From contig JAPPNU010000038.1 of the NCBI GenBank assembly GCA_028873695.1, positions 101,297-165,296 of the forward strand: a stretch of DNA of 64,000 bases, read 5' to 3'. Position 1 is the stretch's first letter; every line of letters starts with the position of its first letter. This DNA comes from Gemmatimonadota bacterium. GTDB lineage: Bacteria; Latescibacterota; UBA2968; GCA-2709665. Positions 44,251 to 53,721 of this stretch are shown here, one piece after another. Both the position numbers and the translations under genes were made by a program. The notes beneath the pieces were generated by a model, which saw nothing but the letters and a program-made list of their open reading frames with translations, made no database searches and was not told the DNA's origin.

Positions 44251-45342
44251 CTACGCCGATATCGGCCTGCGCGCCATATATGTACGTGTAATGTCGATAA
44301 TGAGCCTGATATCGTCCCTCGCCTCCGCCACGGGGGTCCGACATGCTTCCTGTCCTGCAATGCACGCGTGAAAATGGCGCAGTTCGCGCACGAAGGGGCT
44401 CTCCCACGCCACCGCCGGCCGCCGGGTGGACGTCTCCCCGGCTTCGTCGATCTCGTGCAGGACGACGGTGGACAGAATGCCGCGCGCGAATCCGGTTGGA
44501 TACGAAACCAGGACGCGCCGGTCGCCGCCGTACACTTCCAGCGTTTCCTTGAAGTCCCACAGATCGGGCAGGTCCACCCAGGATGCGACGCAGCGCGCGC
44601 CGTTGCTGTACGACAAAACGGTCGAGATCGCCCTGCCCTCGTTCCATACCTCCGTGCTGACGACCGACTCCGGCATACCCAGCATCGTGCGAAGACAGTA
44701 GAGATCGTGGATCATGCTGCCCGAGAGCGTACGAAACGCGCGGACAGCGGCTTCGGGCGCCTCACCGATCGCATCCAGCACCGCCGCCTTCCGGGCGGCA
44801 TGCGTCTCTGCCACGGGACCCGCCGGCAGATCGTCGAACCGGACCAGCCTGAACTGGCTCAGATGAAGCCGGTTGTCCGGGTGCAGATGATTCACCTGAA
44901 CGAAACGAATATCGGTCATCCCGTCCACTTCGGCCTTCGCGGTTTCGAACGCCGGATCGTAAACCTTCATGTATCCGGCCTGGGCGACCACTCCGGCCCG
45001 TACGGCGGCATCGGCGATCGCATCCGCCTCCCGCAGCGAAAAGCAGACCGGCTTTTCGATGAGTACGTGTTTGCCCGCGTCCAGCGCGGCCACGGCAGCG
45101 TCGGTCTTCGGGTCTGAATGGCAGAGCAGCACCGCCTCCACGTCGTCCGACCTGACGAGCCGGCGATAATCCGTCACCGCCGCCGGCACGTGAAACGTCT
45201 TCGCGGCCCAGCGGGCCAATCCGGGCGACAGGTCGCAAACGGTCGTGACCTCGAACTCCTCAGGCAGCCCCGCCAGATTCGGCAGGTGCTGTACCTGTGC
45301 GATCGCACCGCATCCGACCACGCCCAGCTTGACGGGCGCCAT
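44251..45342 (-). CDS. Gfo/Idh/MocA-family oxidoreductase (1)
   Basis: 363 aa. NAD(P)-binding LGVVGCGAIAQVQHLPNL opens the protein, and the EKP motif VLIEKPVCF with its catalytic lysine is near residue 100. The C-terminal alpha/beta domain carries TLSGSMIHDLYCLRTMLG, with the substrate-site histidine. The family oxidises sugars, inositols or related polyols. AAAGGAT precedes the ATG. It begins 5 bp after the cupin gene, so the pair is one operon, probably a single sugar or sugar-acid route. Confidence 0.88.
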   Translation of the reverse strand: MAPVKLGVVGCGAIAQVQHLPNLAGLPEEFEVTTVCDLSPGLARWAAKTFHVPAAVTDYRRLVRSDDVEAVLLCHSDPKTDAAVAALDAGKHVLIEKPVCFSLREADAIADAAVRAGVVAQAGYMKVYDPAFETAKAEVDGMTDIRFVQVNHLHPDNRLHLSQFRLVRFDDLPAGPVAETHAARKAAVLDAIGEAPEAAVRAFRTLSGSMIHDLYCLRTMLGMPESVVSTEVWNEGRAISTVLSYSNGARCVASWVDLPDLWDFKETLEVYGGDRRVLVSYPTGFARGILSTVVLHEIDEAGETSTRRPAVAWESPFVRELRHFHACIAGQEACRTPVAEARDDIRLIIDITRTYMARRPISA

Positions 45343-45347
45343 CGAGT

Positions 45348-45989
45348 TTATCCTTTCTTACCGTCCGGCATCCGTTCAACCCGGTCCGCCAGCGCGTTCC
45401 ATCCGTCCGCAAGTTCGTACGCCTGGCGGAACGCCTTGTAAAGCGCCCCCCAAACGGCCTCGCGCGCTTCAACGGCTTCCCCCCTGCTACCGCCCCGAAG
45501 TCGGTCCGCGGTCTCTTCCTGTACACTCGCGAGGGTCGACGCCTCCCGTGCCAGGGTCCGAGCGGCTTCCAGGCATGTGTCGACGACCTCACCCATCGAC
45601 GCCGTATCGTCCGGCTCCACGTCGTACGAACGCGATGGTGAGAAGCGTGTCGGCATCCGTTCGCCGTCCGCGGTCCTCCCCGTATGCGTGGGCTGGATAT
45701 GCGGGGTGACGGACAGGTACATCGTCATCGGTTCATCTCCTACGGTCCGCACCGAATGGATCTCATCCGCCAGCGCAACGCAGAGTTGCCCGGGACCCAC
45801 CTCCCGGACTCCACCGTCGATCGTAAACTCGGCCCGGCCGGCCAGCACAAGAAAGATCTCGTGGCCCAGATCGTGGCTGTGCAGGGCCGCGGACGCTCCC
45901 GGCTCCATCCGCAGGAAACGGGACCGGATCCAGGGGGTGACGAGCATGTTACAAATGTCCGTCCGATAATCGTATACCTGAAAACTCAC
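45348..45989 (-). CDS. Cupin-domain protein with helical C terminus
   Basis: 213 aa from a GTG with AGGAGG five bases upstream. Cupin motif 1 is HSHDLGHEIFLVLAGRAEFT (two His and Glu) and motif 2 GPGQLCVALADEIHSV (His), giving a 3-His/1-Glu metal site within ~15-95. A further ~110 residues are predicted helical (VVDTCLEAARTLAREASTLA). Small cupins of this type are often isomerases, dioxygenases or sugar-binding regulators; no choice is possible from sequence. It is flanked by two Gfo/Idh/MocA genes on the same strand. Confidence 0.78.
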   Translation of the reverse strand: MSFQVYDYRTDICNMLVTPWIRSRFLRMEPGASAALHSHDLGHEIFLVLAGRAEFTIDGGVREVGPGQLCVALADEIHSVRTVGDEPMTMYLSVTPHIQPTHTGRTADGERMPTRFSPSRSYDVEPDDTASMGEVVDTCLEAARTLAREASTLASVQEETADRLRGGSRGEAVEAREAVWGALYKAFRQAYELADGWNALADRVERMPDGKKG

Positions 45990-46037
45990 AACATCCTCCT
46001 TGTGAACCCGCGTCTATCCCGTCCGACCCGTGTCAGG

Positions 46038-47057
46038 TCAACCAGTTCTATCTGCACCGATCGTCCCGTCTTCCAGCATTGTCAACAACGCCGAGTCGTC
46101 GACGTCCAGGGGCAGGTCCACCCGTCCGCGGCGACGGCTGGACTCATAGGTCGCAAAGATCAGCTCCGTCGCCTGCAGCGCTTTCCGGCCACTCAACACC
46201 GGTTCGCGCCCGGTTTTGACGCAGTCTATGAGATCCAGCACCGACAACACGGTTGGATTCACCTGGGGCCCCGGCAGGTCCGGGACCTCCCAGTCCGAGC
46301 CGGAACGCATGATCCGGATCGGCGGCCTGTCGCGCCCGCCAATCACCTCGATGATGCCATCCGTGCCGATCAGCCGGTTCGCTACGCCGCCCAGGGCCGC
46401 GTCGCCGGTCGCGAGCAATCCTTCGAGCCCATTGCGCCAGCGCACCCATGATAGACCGCCCGCTTCCAACTCAACACCAAAAACCTCCCGCTTCTCCGAC
46501 GCGTCGATCTGTCCCAGGACCCATTCGGCGGGCGCGTCGTCATTGTAGAAGAAGAACATATCGAACCAGTGCGTACCCCAGTCGAGCAGATTGGGGCAAG
46601 CGCCCTCCACGCGCACCAGCCGGCCGATCGCCCCATCCCGCGCCAGGGATCTTGCCTTCCGAAAGGACGCCTCAAATCGCCTCTGGTGACAGAACGTAAT
46701 GGTGACGTCGCGGTCGACGCACGCCTGGTACATCGCCTTCGCATCGCCCCACGTGGGGGCCATCGGTTTCTCCGCGTGGATGGCCCGCGCGCCGCTCCCG
46801 GCCGCCGCCACGACCATCTCCCGATGCATCCCGATCCAGGTACACACGCTGACAAGATCGAGCTCCTCCCGGTCCAGCATCTCCCGGTAGTCCCCGTAGG
46901 TCCGTGAAACGTCGAATTGCTCCGCCAGGTTCGCCCGCGCCTCCGCCACCGGATCCGCGCACGCGACGATGTCGACTTCGGGCGATGCGGCATACCCCTG
47001 CGCATGCCCGCGGCCCCTGCCCCCGCATCCGATGATGCCCGCCTTGAACCTCGCCAT
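46038..47057 (-). CDS. Gfo/Idh/MocA-family oxidoreductase (2)
   Basis: 339 aa. Rossmann motif AGIIGCGGRGRGHAQGYAAS, then RAIHAEKPMAPTWGDAKAMY with the EKP lysine, and CPNLLDWGTHWFDMFFFYND holding the substrate-pocket histidine. It is a divergent paralogue of 44251-45342 and lies 48 bp upstream of the cupin on the same strand, so the three genes look like one catabolic unit. AAAGG precedes the ATG. The substrate is unknown. Confidence 0.88.
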   Translation of the reverse strand: MARFKAGIIGCGGRGRGHAQGYAASPEVDIVACADPVAEARANLAEQFDVSRTYGDYREMLDREELDLVSVCTWIGMHREMVVAAAGSGARAIHAEKPMAPTWGDAKAMYQACVDRDVTITFCHQRRFEASFRKARSLARDGAIGRLVRVEGACPNLLDWGTHWFDMFFFYNDDAPAEWVLGQIDASEKREVFGVELEAGGLSWVRWRNGLEGLLATGDAALGGVANRLIGTDGIIEVIGGRDRPPIRIMRSGSDWEVPDLPGPQVNPTVLSVLDLIDCVKTGREPVLSGRKALQATELIFATYESSRRRGRVDLPLDVDDSALLTMLEDGTIGADRTG

Positions 47058-47241
47058 AGACCTTTCAACCCTCCTGTTTCGACTCAGTCTGATATAGTCG
47101 TTCCGGATTCTGCATCATATCGTGGATTGGAAATCCTCCCGATATGTCTCGCGCTCCCTTCTCCTCCCGAAATCGAACAACGCCGCGTCATTCGACACGG
47201 CGTGCTCGGCGATACTCCATGCAACCGCTGAATCCGTCCAT

Positions 47242-47739
47242 TTACGCGACGGCCCGCTTCCCGCCGTTCTTTCCGGCCATTCGCTTCGCCGCTTCCTGCA
47301 CGGCCTCCACAATTTTGGTATACCCCGTGCAACGACAGAGATTGCCTGCAAGCGCGCGCCGGATTTCGTCCTCCGAAGGCTTGGAATTCTTTTGGAGAAG
47401 CCCATAGGACGAGACGATGAACCCCGGTGTGCAGAAACCGCACTGCAGCCCGCCCGAGTTCACCATGGCCTCCTGGACCGGATGCAGGGCGTCCGTGTGC
47501 GCGACGCCTTCCACCGTTGTGATTTCGCGCCCGTCGGCGGCAACCGCAAGCACCAGGCACGACGTGACGGGCTCGCCGTCGATGAGTACCGTGCATGCGC
47601 CGCAGTCGCCGGTGGAGCATCCCTCCTTGGTGCCCGTGAGCCCAAGGCGGTCCCTCAGGACGGCCAGCAGCGTCTTGCGCGGTTCAAGGGAAAGGTCATG
47701 AACCGTGCCGTTTACGTTCAGTTTGATCTGGTGGCTCAT
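47242..47739 (-). CDS. Molybdenum hydroxylase small subunit, [2Fe-2S]
   Basis: 165 aa with both iron-sulfur sites: the plant-type cluster GCSTGDCGACTV plus a later Cys near 60-75, and the helical-domain cluster LQCGFCTPGF / LAGNLCRCTGYTKI. It passes electrons from the Mo centre to FAD in xanthine-dehydrogenase-family enzymes. Its start overlaps the medium-subunit stop by 4 bp. The last ~12 residues are lysine/arginine rich. The 184-bp spacer to the next dehydrogenase gene holds nothing recognisable. Confidence 0.93.
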   Translation of the reverse strand: MSHQIKLNVNGTVHDLSLEPRKTLLAVLRDRLGLTGTKEGCSTGDCGACTVLIDGEPVTSCLVLAVAADGREITTVEGVAHTDALHPVQEAMVNSGGLQCGFCTPGFIVSSYGLLQKNSKPSEDEIRRALAGNLCRCTGYTKIVEAVQEAAKRMAGKNGGKRAVA

Positions 47740-48632
47740 GCCGCCCTCCTTTTCGATCCCGAACGGTCCTGCGCGTTCCCGAACGCAGCCGCCACCATCC
47801 GTCCCGTCAGCACCCGCACCATCTCCCGCCGGAAATCCGCCGAGCCGCGAACGTCACTGATCGGACGGGCCTCCCCCGCCGCCGCGTCCGCCGCTTCCGC
47901 GATCAGCCCGTCCGTCAGTTGCTGTCCCCTGAGCATTCGCTCAGCCGCCTTCGCCCGGAGGGGCGTGGGCGCCACGGCGCCCAGGACGATACGGACGTCC
48001 CGGCAGGCGCGAGCACGGGGCGCCAGCGTCACGGCCGCACCCACACCCACCATTGCGATATCCATCGCGCCGCGGGGCGTATGCCGGACGTAAGCGGATC
48101 CGGTTCGCGGAGGCGGGACGGGAACGTGAATGCCAATCACGAACTCGCCCACGTCGAGCGTGGTCCGGCCCGGGCCGGTCATGAAATTCTCCACGAGCAT
48201 CGTCCGCCGTCCGTTCGGACCCGCGATCTTCACTTTCGCGCCGTGCACGATCAATCCCGGCGCCGTATCCGCTGAGGGCGCCGCATTGCAGACGTTTCCC
48301 ACGATCGTAGCGAGATTTCGGATCTGGTAGGAACCCACCACGCGGGCGCCCTCGGCGAGACCGGCATAGTGCAACTGCGCAGCCGGCATGAGCTCCACCT
48401 GCCGCATGGTCACGGCCGCGCCGATCGTCAGTCCGTTCTTCCGGTCGAAACGGAGTTCGTCCACGCCCGGAATCCTCCTGACGTCCACCAGCGTATCGGG
48501 AGTCCGCGCCCGTTCCTTCATCTGAACGAGCAGGTCGGTCCCTCCGGCCAGTACCCTCGCCCCGGGGCGGGCCTGCAGCACCTCCGCCGCCTCCCGGACG
48601 TCTTCAGGCGCGAAATATTCGAAACGATTCAC
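47736..48632 (-). CDS. Molybdenum hydroxylase medium (FAD) subunit
   Basis: 298 aa from a GTG at 48632 with AAAGGAGG eight bases upstream; a longer frame would overlap the large-subunit end and lacks a ribosome site. FAD loops are present: ARVLAGGTDLLVQMKERA (about residues 29-48) and GSYQIRNLATIVGNVCNAAP. It relays electrons from the [2Fe-2S] subunit to the acceptor. It lies 25 bp after the large-subunit stop, in order large-medium-small. Confidence 0.92.
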   Translation of the reverse strand: MNRFEYFAPEDVREAAEVLQARPGARVLAGGTDLLVQMKERARTPDTLVDVRRIPGVDELRFDRKNGLTIGAAVTMRQVELMPAAQLHYAGLAEGARVVGSYQIRNLATIVGNVCNAAPSADTAPGLIVHGAKVKIAGPNGRRTMLVENFMTGPGRTTLDVGEFVIGIHVPVPPPRTGSAYVRHTPRGAMDIAMVGVGAAVTLAPRARACRDVRIVLGAVAPTPLRAKAAERMLRGQQLTDGLIAEAADAAAGEARPISDVRGSADFRREMVRVLTGRMVAAAFGNAQDRSGSKRRAA

Positions 48633-48657
48633 AAACTCGACCTCCTTTAAGGTGCTG

Positions 48658-50844
48658 TCAATTTCCGGCTTCACGCAACGCAGCCGCCACCCGCTCCGGC
48701 GTCATGGGCAGTTCCCGGACCCTGGCGCCCACCGCGTCGTAGATCGCGTTCGCAACCGCTGCGCCGCCGGGAATGATGGGCGGCTCACCCACGCCCTTGC
48801 CCCCGTACGGTCCGTGCTCGCACGGGTCCTCGACCATAACCGTCTCTATGTTCGGCACGTCCAGCGCCGTGGGGATCGCATAATCCAGCAGATTCGGATT
48901 CAGCATCCGGCCCTTGTCGTCGTACCGGTACCCTTCCATCAGCCCGAATCCGATCGACTGGATGGCCCCGCCCTGCATCTGACCCTCCACGAGCAGAGGA
49001 TTGAGCGCGCGTCCCACGTCCTGGCCCGCAACCAGATCGAGCAGCCGCACCTGTCCCGTGCCCGGATCCACCTCCACGGTGGCGACGTTTACCGAATACG
49101 AGGGGTAGGTGGGGACGCTGCTCAGCACGCACCGGCCGTTGACGGCGCCGCTGGATTCAATCGCTCCGGCCGCCAGTTCGCCCAGGCCGATGGCATGGTC
49201 CGGCGAACCCACGATATGGACCTGTTGATCCGCGATGACCAGGTCATCCACCGCGGCTTCAAGCTTTTCGGCGGCCATTTTCAGCAACTGTTGTCTGGCC
49301 TCGCGGGCAGCCTCCCGCGCGGCCGTACCGGCGGAATAGGCCGCTTTGCTTCCCGCGCTCAACGACGCGTAGGGCACCGTGTCGGTATCGCCGAGCCGCA
49401 CCGTGACCTTTTCCACCGGCACGCCCAGTTCCTCGGCCACAACCTGGGCCATCACCGTATGCAGGCCCGTGATGTCCACCTGGCCGGTCACGAGGGCCAC
49501 GGATCCGTCCGCCGACATCGTCACAAAGGCGTTGGTCGGCCCGGCCGCGTTGTGCCAGTCTCCTACCGCGATTCCCATGCCCTGGTTGGGTTCCAGTTCG
49601 CGGCGGCCCCAGTCCGCGGTCTCCGCGGTTTTTCGGATGGTGTCTTTCAGCCAGTCGTGCTGTATGAGCGGTTGATCGCCCTTGCCAAGGCCGTTCTTCA
49701 AGCGGATATCCACCGGGTCGATCCCCAGCTTATGGGCTACCATGTCCAGGTTCGACTCCCTGGCAAGCGCCGTCTGCGGCCCACCGGGCGCCCGATACGC
49801 TCCCGGGCCCGGTTTGTTCGTGCGCACGGCCATGCCTTCCAGCCTGTAATTCGGAATCCTGTAGGGTCCCAGCAGCCGGTTGGCGGCTCCGCCGCTGCCC
49901 GTTACGCCGCCGTCCCACACGATACGCCCTTCAACGGCCGTTACCGTACCGTCCCTGCGCGCGCCTGTTTTCAACCGTACCCAGCATCCCGGCCCCGGGC
50001 GGCTGTCCCGAAAGTCCTCACCGCGGTTTATCGTAAGCCTCACGGGGCGGCCCGTGCGCATGGAAAGCAGCGCCGTATGCGCTTCGATATTGATCCGGTT
50101 CTTTCCGCCGAAGCTGCCGCCGGTCTCGGTCATGATGACGCGAATGCGCCCCTCGGGAACGTTCAGCGCCTCCGAGAGGCCTTCCCTCTTGGTGAACGTG
50201 CCCTGACCGGCCGCCCAGACGGTCAACCTTCCGTCCGCCTCCACGCGCGCCGTGGCCGCATTCGGCTCCATGTACGTCTGATTGAAAAAGGGTACCTGGT
50301 ATTCCGCCTCGACGATGGCGTCGGCCTCCGCGAATCCCTGCTCGACGTCACCCTCTTCCAGGACATTGTAAGCCGTCACATTTCGCAATCTGCGACCGTC
50401 AGGATCCTTCACGTCCTCTGTCGGCGCGCCCAGGACGGCCTCCGGAGCGTCGGGATCCAGGGCGTCCACGGGGTCCACGACCGCGGGCAATACCTCGTAG
50501 TCCACCTCGATCAACGCAAGGGCGTCCTCCGCGATATCCGGGTCCACGGCAGCCACGGCGGCTACCTTCTGACCCTGATAGCAGACCTCTCTGGACTCGA
50601 AAATCGACAGTTCCGGCACGTCCAGGCCGCACACGACGTCCACCACTCCGGGCAGTTCTTTCGCTTTGGAGGTATCGATGGTCCGAATTCGCGCGTGACC
50701 GTGCGGGCTGCGCAGAATACGGCCGTATAACATTCCGGGAAGCTGGATATCGTCGGCGTACTGAATCCTGCCCGTCACGATATCCGGCCCGTTCAGCCTG
50801 GCCACCCGCTGTCCGACGGATTTCAACTTGCCTGCGGCCTGCAT
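48658..50844 (-). CDS. Molybdenum hydroxylase large subunit
   Basis: 728 aa, typical length. MoCo-binding stretches include TETGGSFGGKNRINIEAHTA (near 245) and GPGAYRAPGGPQTALA, and the active-site glutamate is in GGKGVGEPPIIPGGAAVANA near the C terminus. The AYRCSFR loop diagnostic of aerobic CO dehydrogenase is absent, so xanthine/nicotinate/aldehyde-type hydroxylation of a heterocycle or aldehyde is more likely. No MoCo-insertion chaperone (CoxD, XdhC type) is nearby. Confidence 0.92.
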   Translation of the reverse strand: MQAAGKLKSVGQRVARLNGPDIVTGRIQYADDIQLPGMLYGRILRSPHGHARIRTIDTSKAKELPGVVDVVCGLDVPELSIFESREVCYQGQKVAAVAAVDPDIAEDALALIEVDYEVLPAVVDPVDALDPDAPEAVLGAPTEDVKDPDGRRLRNVTAYNVLEEGDVEQGFAEADAIVEAEYQVPFFNQTYMEPNAATARVEADGRLTVWAAGQGTFTKREGLSEALNVPEGRIRVIMTETGGSFGGKNRINIEAHTALLSMRTGRPVRLTINRGEDFRDSRPGPGCWVRLKTGARRDGTVTAVEGRIVWDGGVTGSGGAANRLLGPYRIPNYRLEGMAVRTNKPGPGAYRAPGGPQTALARESNLDMVAHKLGIDPVDIRLKNGLGKGDQPLIQHDWLKDTIRKTAETADWGRRELEPNQGMGIAVGDWHNAAGPTNAFVTMSADGSVALVTGQVDITGLHTVMAQVVAEELGVPVEKVTVRLGDTDTVPYASLSAGSKAAYSAGTAAREAAREARQQLLKMAAEKLEAAVDDLVIADQQVHIVGSPDHAIGLGELAAGAIESSGAVNGRCVLSSVPTYPSYSVNVATVEVDPGTGQVRLLDLVAGQDVGRALNPLLVEGQMQGGAIQSIGFGLMEGYRYDDKGRMLNPNLLDYAIPTALDVPNIETVMVEDPCEHGPYGGKGVGEPPIIPGGAAVANAIYDAVGARVRELPMTPERVAAALREAGN

Positions 50845-50947
50845 ATCCTGGCCTCCTCTTCGTCAATTGTCATGGCAAGATTCGCAAAAATCGTCTACAA
50901 AGTAAATTTCCGTCGGGCAAAAGTCAATGAACAACGGAAAACAGGTT

Positions 50948-51013
50948 GAAGGAAGAGGGAAGAAGGAAGAAGGAAGAAGGAAAAAGGAAAAAGGAAGAAG
51001 GAAAAAGGAAGAG
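50948..51013. repeat. GGAAGAA simple-sequence tract (second)
   Basis: About 65 bp of GGAAGAA/GGAAAAA units like 27550-27602, in the 476-bp gap between the Mo-hydroxylase operon and malate synthase. The rest of the gap holds R5 at 51180-51201 and a TGTGTCCCTTCGTGTCTCCG word typical of low-complexity dispersed repeats; no gene is seen. Confidence 0.8.
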
Positions 51014-51179
51014 GCGGTGGTAACGTTGTCCTATGACGCATCCGCAACGGGATACTCGCCGAGTGAAGCGCGAAGCGGATCGCGATCGGAAGCGAGAGAC
51101 ATGCTGCGCGGGGCGAGGTCCCGACTTTTCCAACTTCCGGATGTCTTTCCGTGTCTCTGTGCCGTGCGTGGGGCTTGCA

Positions 51180-51201
51180 GGGGCGACCCTTGTGGTCGCC
51201 C
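51180..51201. repeat. R5 hairpin
   Basis: GGGCGACC and GGTCGCCC form a perfect 8-bp stem around CTTGT. It shares GGGGCGACCCTTGTGG with the hairpin at 15001-15041. Confidence 0.75.
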
Positions 51202-51320
51202 GCCTTGTCGCTGTTTCCGGTTTTCCCTCTGTGTCCCTTCGTGTCTCCGTGTGAGGACTTTCTGTCCCTCCCCAGGCAGGGAATCCGGGAAGATCTGGAT
51301 CTTGAATTTGGGTTTCGCCT

Positions 51321-53513
51321 TTAGCTGACGGCTGATTGCTGATAGCTGCCTTTGGCTTCCCTCCGCCTCTGGTGCAACACCCGTTCGGTGTAGCCGTTCG
51401 GCTCCGCCACGCCCTCGAAAACCAGGTCCAGCGCGGCCTGGAACGCGACGCTTTGCTCGAAGTCGGGCGCCATATTCCGGTAGTCCGGATCTCCGCCGTT
51501 CTGCTCGTCCACCAGTGCCGCCATCTTTTCGAACGTCGCACGCACCTGCGCCCGGCTCACGATTCCGTGATGCAGCCAGTTGGCGATGTGCTGGCTGGAA
51601 ATCCGCAGCGTCGCCCGGTCTTCCATCAGTCCCACGTCGTGGATATCAGGTACTTTCGAGCAACCCACGCCCTGGTCCACCCACCGCACTACGTAGCCCA
51701 GAATGCCCTGTGCGTTGTTGTCCAGTTCACGTTGGATCTCCTCCGCCGTCAGGTCCCCGTCCAACAGCGGCGGCGTCAGGATGTCGTCCAGGCTCGCCCG
51801 CGCCCGCCGGGCAAGCTCCGCCTGCCTTGCCGCCACGTCCACACGGTGATAATGCATTGCGTGCAGCACCGCCGCAGTGGGGGACGGCACCCACGCCGTG
51901 CTGGCCCCCGATTCCGGATGTCCGATTTTGGTCTCCACCATATCGCGCATCTCGTCGGGCATCGTCCACATCCCCTTCCCGATCTGCCCGCGGCCGCTGA
52001 AGCCGGTCTCCACCCCCACGTCCACGTTCCAGTCCTCGTACGCCGCGAGCCAGGGTTGCGCCCTGATGTCGGCTTTCGGATGCATCGGCCCGGCCTTCAT
52101 GCTCGTGTGAATCTCATCGCCGGTACGGTCCAGGAATCCCGTATTGATGAACACCACGCGATCCCGCGCCTCCCGGATCGCCGCCTTCAGATTCACCGTG
52201 GTCCGTCGCTCTTCATCCATGATACCGATCTTGATGGTATTGCGCTCCAGACCCAGCGCCGCCTCCACGCGCTCGAACAGAGTGATCGTGGCCGCGACCT
52301 CCTCGGGGCCGTGCAGCTTGGGTTTCACGATGTAGATGCTGCCCGCGCCGCTGTTGACGAATTCCCCCTTTCGCTTCAGGTCGTGTCCGGCCGCGAGCGC
52401 GGTCACCATCGCATCCAGAAACCCCTCGGGGATTTCCGCTCCGTCGACGGTCGTCACACTGTCGGTGTACATGTGGATACCGACGTTCCGTACCAGCAGA
52501 AGACTGCGTCCCGGCAGCGTGAGTTTCCCTCCGTCCGGCGCCGTGAACTCCCGGTCCGGACTCAGCCGCCGCGTCATCCGCCGGCCGCCCTTTTCGAATG
52601 TCGTCTCCAGCGTGCCCCGCATGATGCCGTTCCAGTTTCTGTATACCAGCGCCTTGTCCGCGGCGTCCACGGCCGACACCGAATCCTCGCAGTCCTGAAT
52701 CGTCGTCACCGCGGCCTCCAGAAGGACGTCCCTGACGCCTGCCGGATGCGCGGCGCCCACCGGATGGCTCCGGTCGATCCGGATCTCGATATGCAGCCCG
52801 TTGTTCACCAGCAACACCGCGGTGAGTTCACCGTCTTCGGCGCAATATCCGCGGAACTGGCCGGGATCCGCGAGGCCGACGTCCCCGCCGTCCCGGAGCG
52901 TCGCAACGAGTCGACCGTCGCCGTCCGCTTCCTCAACGGTAAATCGCGTGACCTCCGAGTAGCGGCCGGATGTGAGCCCCGCCGCGTCGTCCAGAAACGC
53001 CTCGGCCGTGTCGATCACCTTCGCGCCGCGGACGGGGTTATAGCCGTCGCCCTTCTCCGCCCCGGCTTCCTCCGGTATCACGTTCGTTCCGTACAGGGCG
53101 TCGTATAGACTGCCCCAGCGCGCGTTTGCCGCATTCAGCGCATACCTGGCATTGTCCACGGGAACCACCAGCTGTGGGCCGGCCACCGTTGAGATTTCGG
53201 GGTCAACGCGGGCGGTGGTCAGCTCGAAATGGTCGCCCTCCGGCACCAGGTAGCCGATATCGGCCAGGAACGCGCGGTACTCCTCCGCGTCGATCGACCG
53301 GTCCTTCCTGTCGCGATACCAACTGTCCATCTTCTCCTGGATCCTGTCCCGAGTGTCCAGCAATTCCCGGTTCGCCGGACCGAGGTCCCGAACGATCTCT
53401 CCCAGCGAGGACCAGAAGGCATCCGGGTCCACGTCCGTGCCGGGAGCGATCTCGTCTCTCACCAGATTGTAGAGAACTTCGCTTATTCTCAGGCCGCCAA
53501 TCTCAACCGCCAT
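51321..53513 (-). CDS. glcB: Malate synthase G
   Basis: 730 aa (E. coli GlcB is ~723). Start at the ATG at 53513 with AAAGGAG upstream; the open frame continues into the R3 element but that part is not malate-synthase-like. Conserved parts: [53 protein letters not shown] (catalytic region), [18 protein letters not shown] and [11 protein letters not shown]. It condenses glyoxylate with acetyl-CoA to malate; no isocitrate lyase gene is here, so glyoxylate may come from glycolate or purine routes. The last residues (GSYQQSAVS) are encoded in a repeat-like AGCTATCAGCAATCAGC stretch. Confidence 0.95.
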   Translation of the reverse strand: MAVEIGGLRISEVLYNLVRDEIAPGTDVDPDAFWSSLGEIVRDLGPANRELLDTRDRIQEKMDSWYRDRKDRSIDAEEYRAFLADIGYLVPEGDHFELTTARVDPEISTVAGPQLVVPVDNARYALNAANARWGSLYDALYGTNVIPEEAGAEKGDGYNPVRGAKVIDTAEAFLDDAAGLTSGRYSEVTRFTVEEADGDGRLVATLRDGGDVGLADPGQFRGYCAEDGELTAVLLVNNGLHIEIRIDRSHPVGAAHPAGVRDVLLEAAVTTIQDCEDSVSAVDAADKALVYRNWNGIMRGTLETTFEKGGRRMTRRLSPDREFTAPDGGKLTLPGRSLLLVRNVGIHMYTDSVTTVDGAEIPEGFLDAMVTALAAGHDLKRKGEFVNSGAGSIYIVKPKLHGPEEVAATITLFERVEAALGLERNTIKIGIMDEERRTTVNLKAAIREARDRVVFINTGFLDRTGDEIHTSMKAGPMHPKADIRAQPWLAAYEDWNVDVGVETGFSGRGQIGKGMWTMPDEMRDMVETKIGHPESGASTAWVPSPTAAVLHAMHYHRVDVAARQAELARRARASLDDILTPPLLDGDLTAEEIQRELDNNAQGILGYVVRWVDQGVGCSKVPDIHDVGLMEDRATLRISSQHIANWLHHGIVSRAQVRATFEKMAALVDEQNGGDPDYRNMAPDFEQSVAFQAALDLVFEGVAEPNGYTERVLHQRRREAKGSYQQSAVS

Positions 53514-53559
53514 CGCTCCGCTCCTTTGCTCTCTTTTGGAAGATCGGTTCCCGCCGTAA

Positions 53560-53721
53560 GAAGCTGTTTTAAAATTACCGGCGAGTTCCCGAGCGCGAGC
53601 GAAAAAGTGGCGGTTAAGGCGGGTAAACCCGCCCATATTTGTCTAAACGGGTGGGTTTGACCAACGCCGACCGGCGCTTTTGCAGCCGCGCGAAGACCGC
53701 TGGGAATTTTAAGACAGCTTT
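53560..53721 (+). mobile_element. R3 MITE-like element, copy 2 (162 bp)
   Basis: It begins GAAGCTGTTTTAAAATTACC; the right end reverse-complemented is AAAGCTGTCTTAAAATTCCC. The interior matches copy 1 closely and, over the last 67 bases, matches copy 3 (63934-64000) almost exactly. Inside is a GGCGGGTAAACCCGCC hairpin. It separates glcB from the isomerase gene, whose stop codon TAA (53723-53721) lies on the element's edge. Confidence 0.82.

Noticed and set aside
48652..50730. 692-codon plus-strand open frame over the Mo-hydroxylase large subunit
   Set aside because: It mirrors the conserved MoCo subunit; composition is arginine/histidine rich as in antisense frames and no ribosome site fits.
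48658..50844. Aerobic CO dehydrogenase (CoxL)
   Set aside because: The diagnostic AYRCSFR active-site loop is not present in the large subunit.
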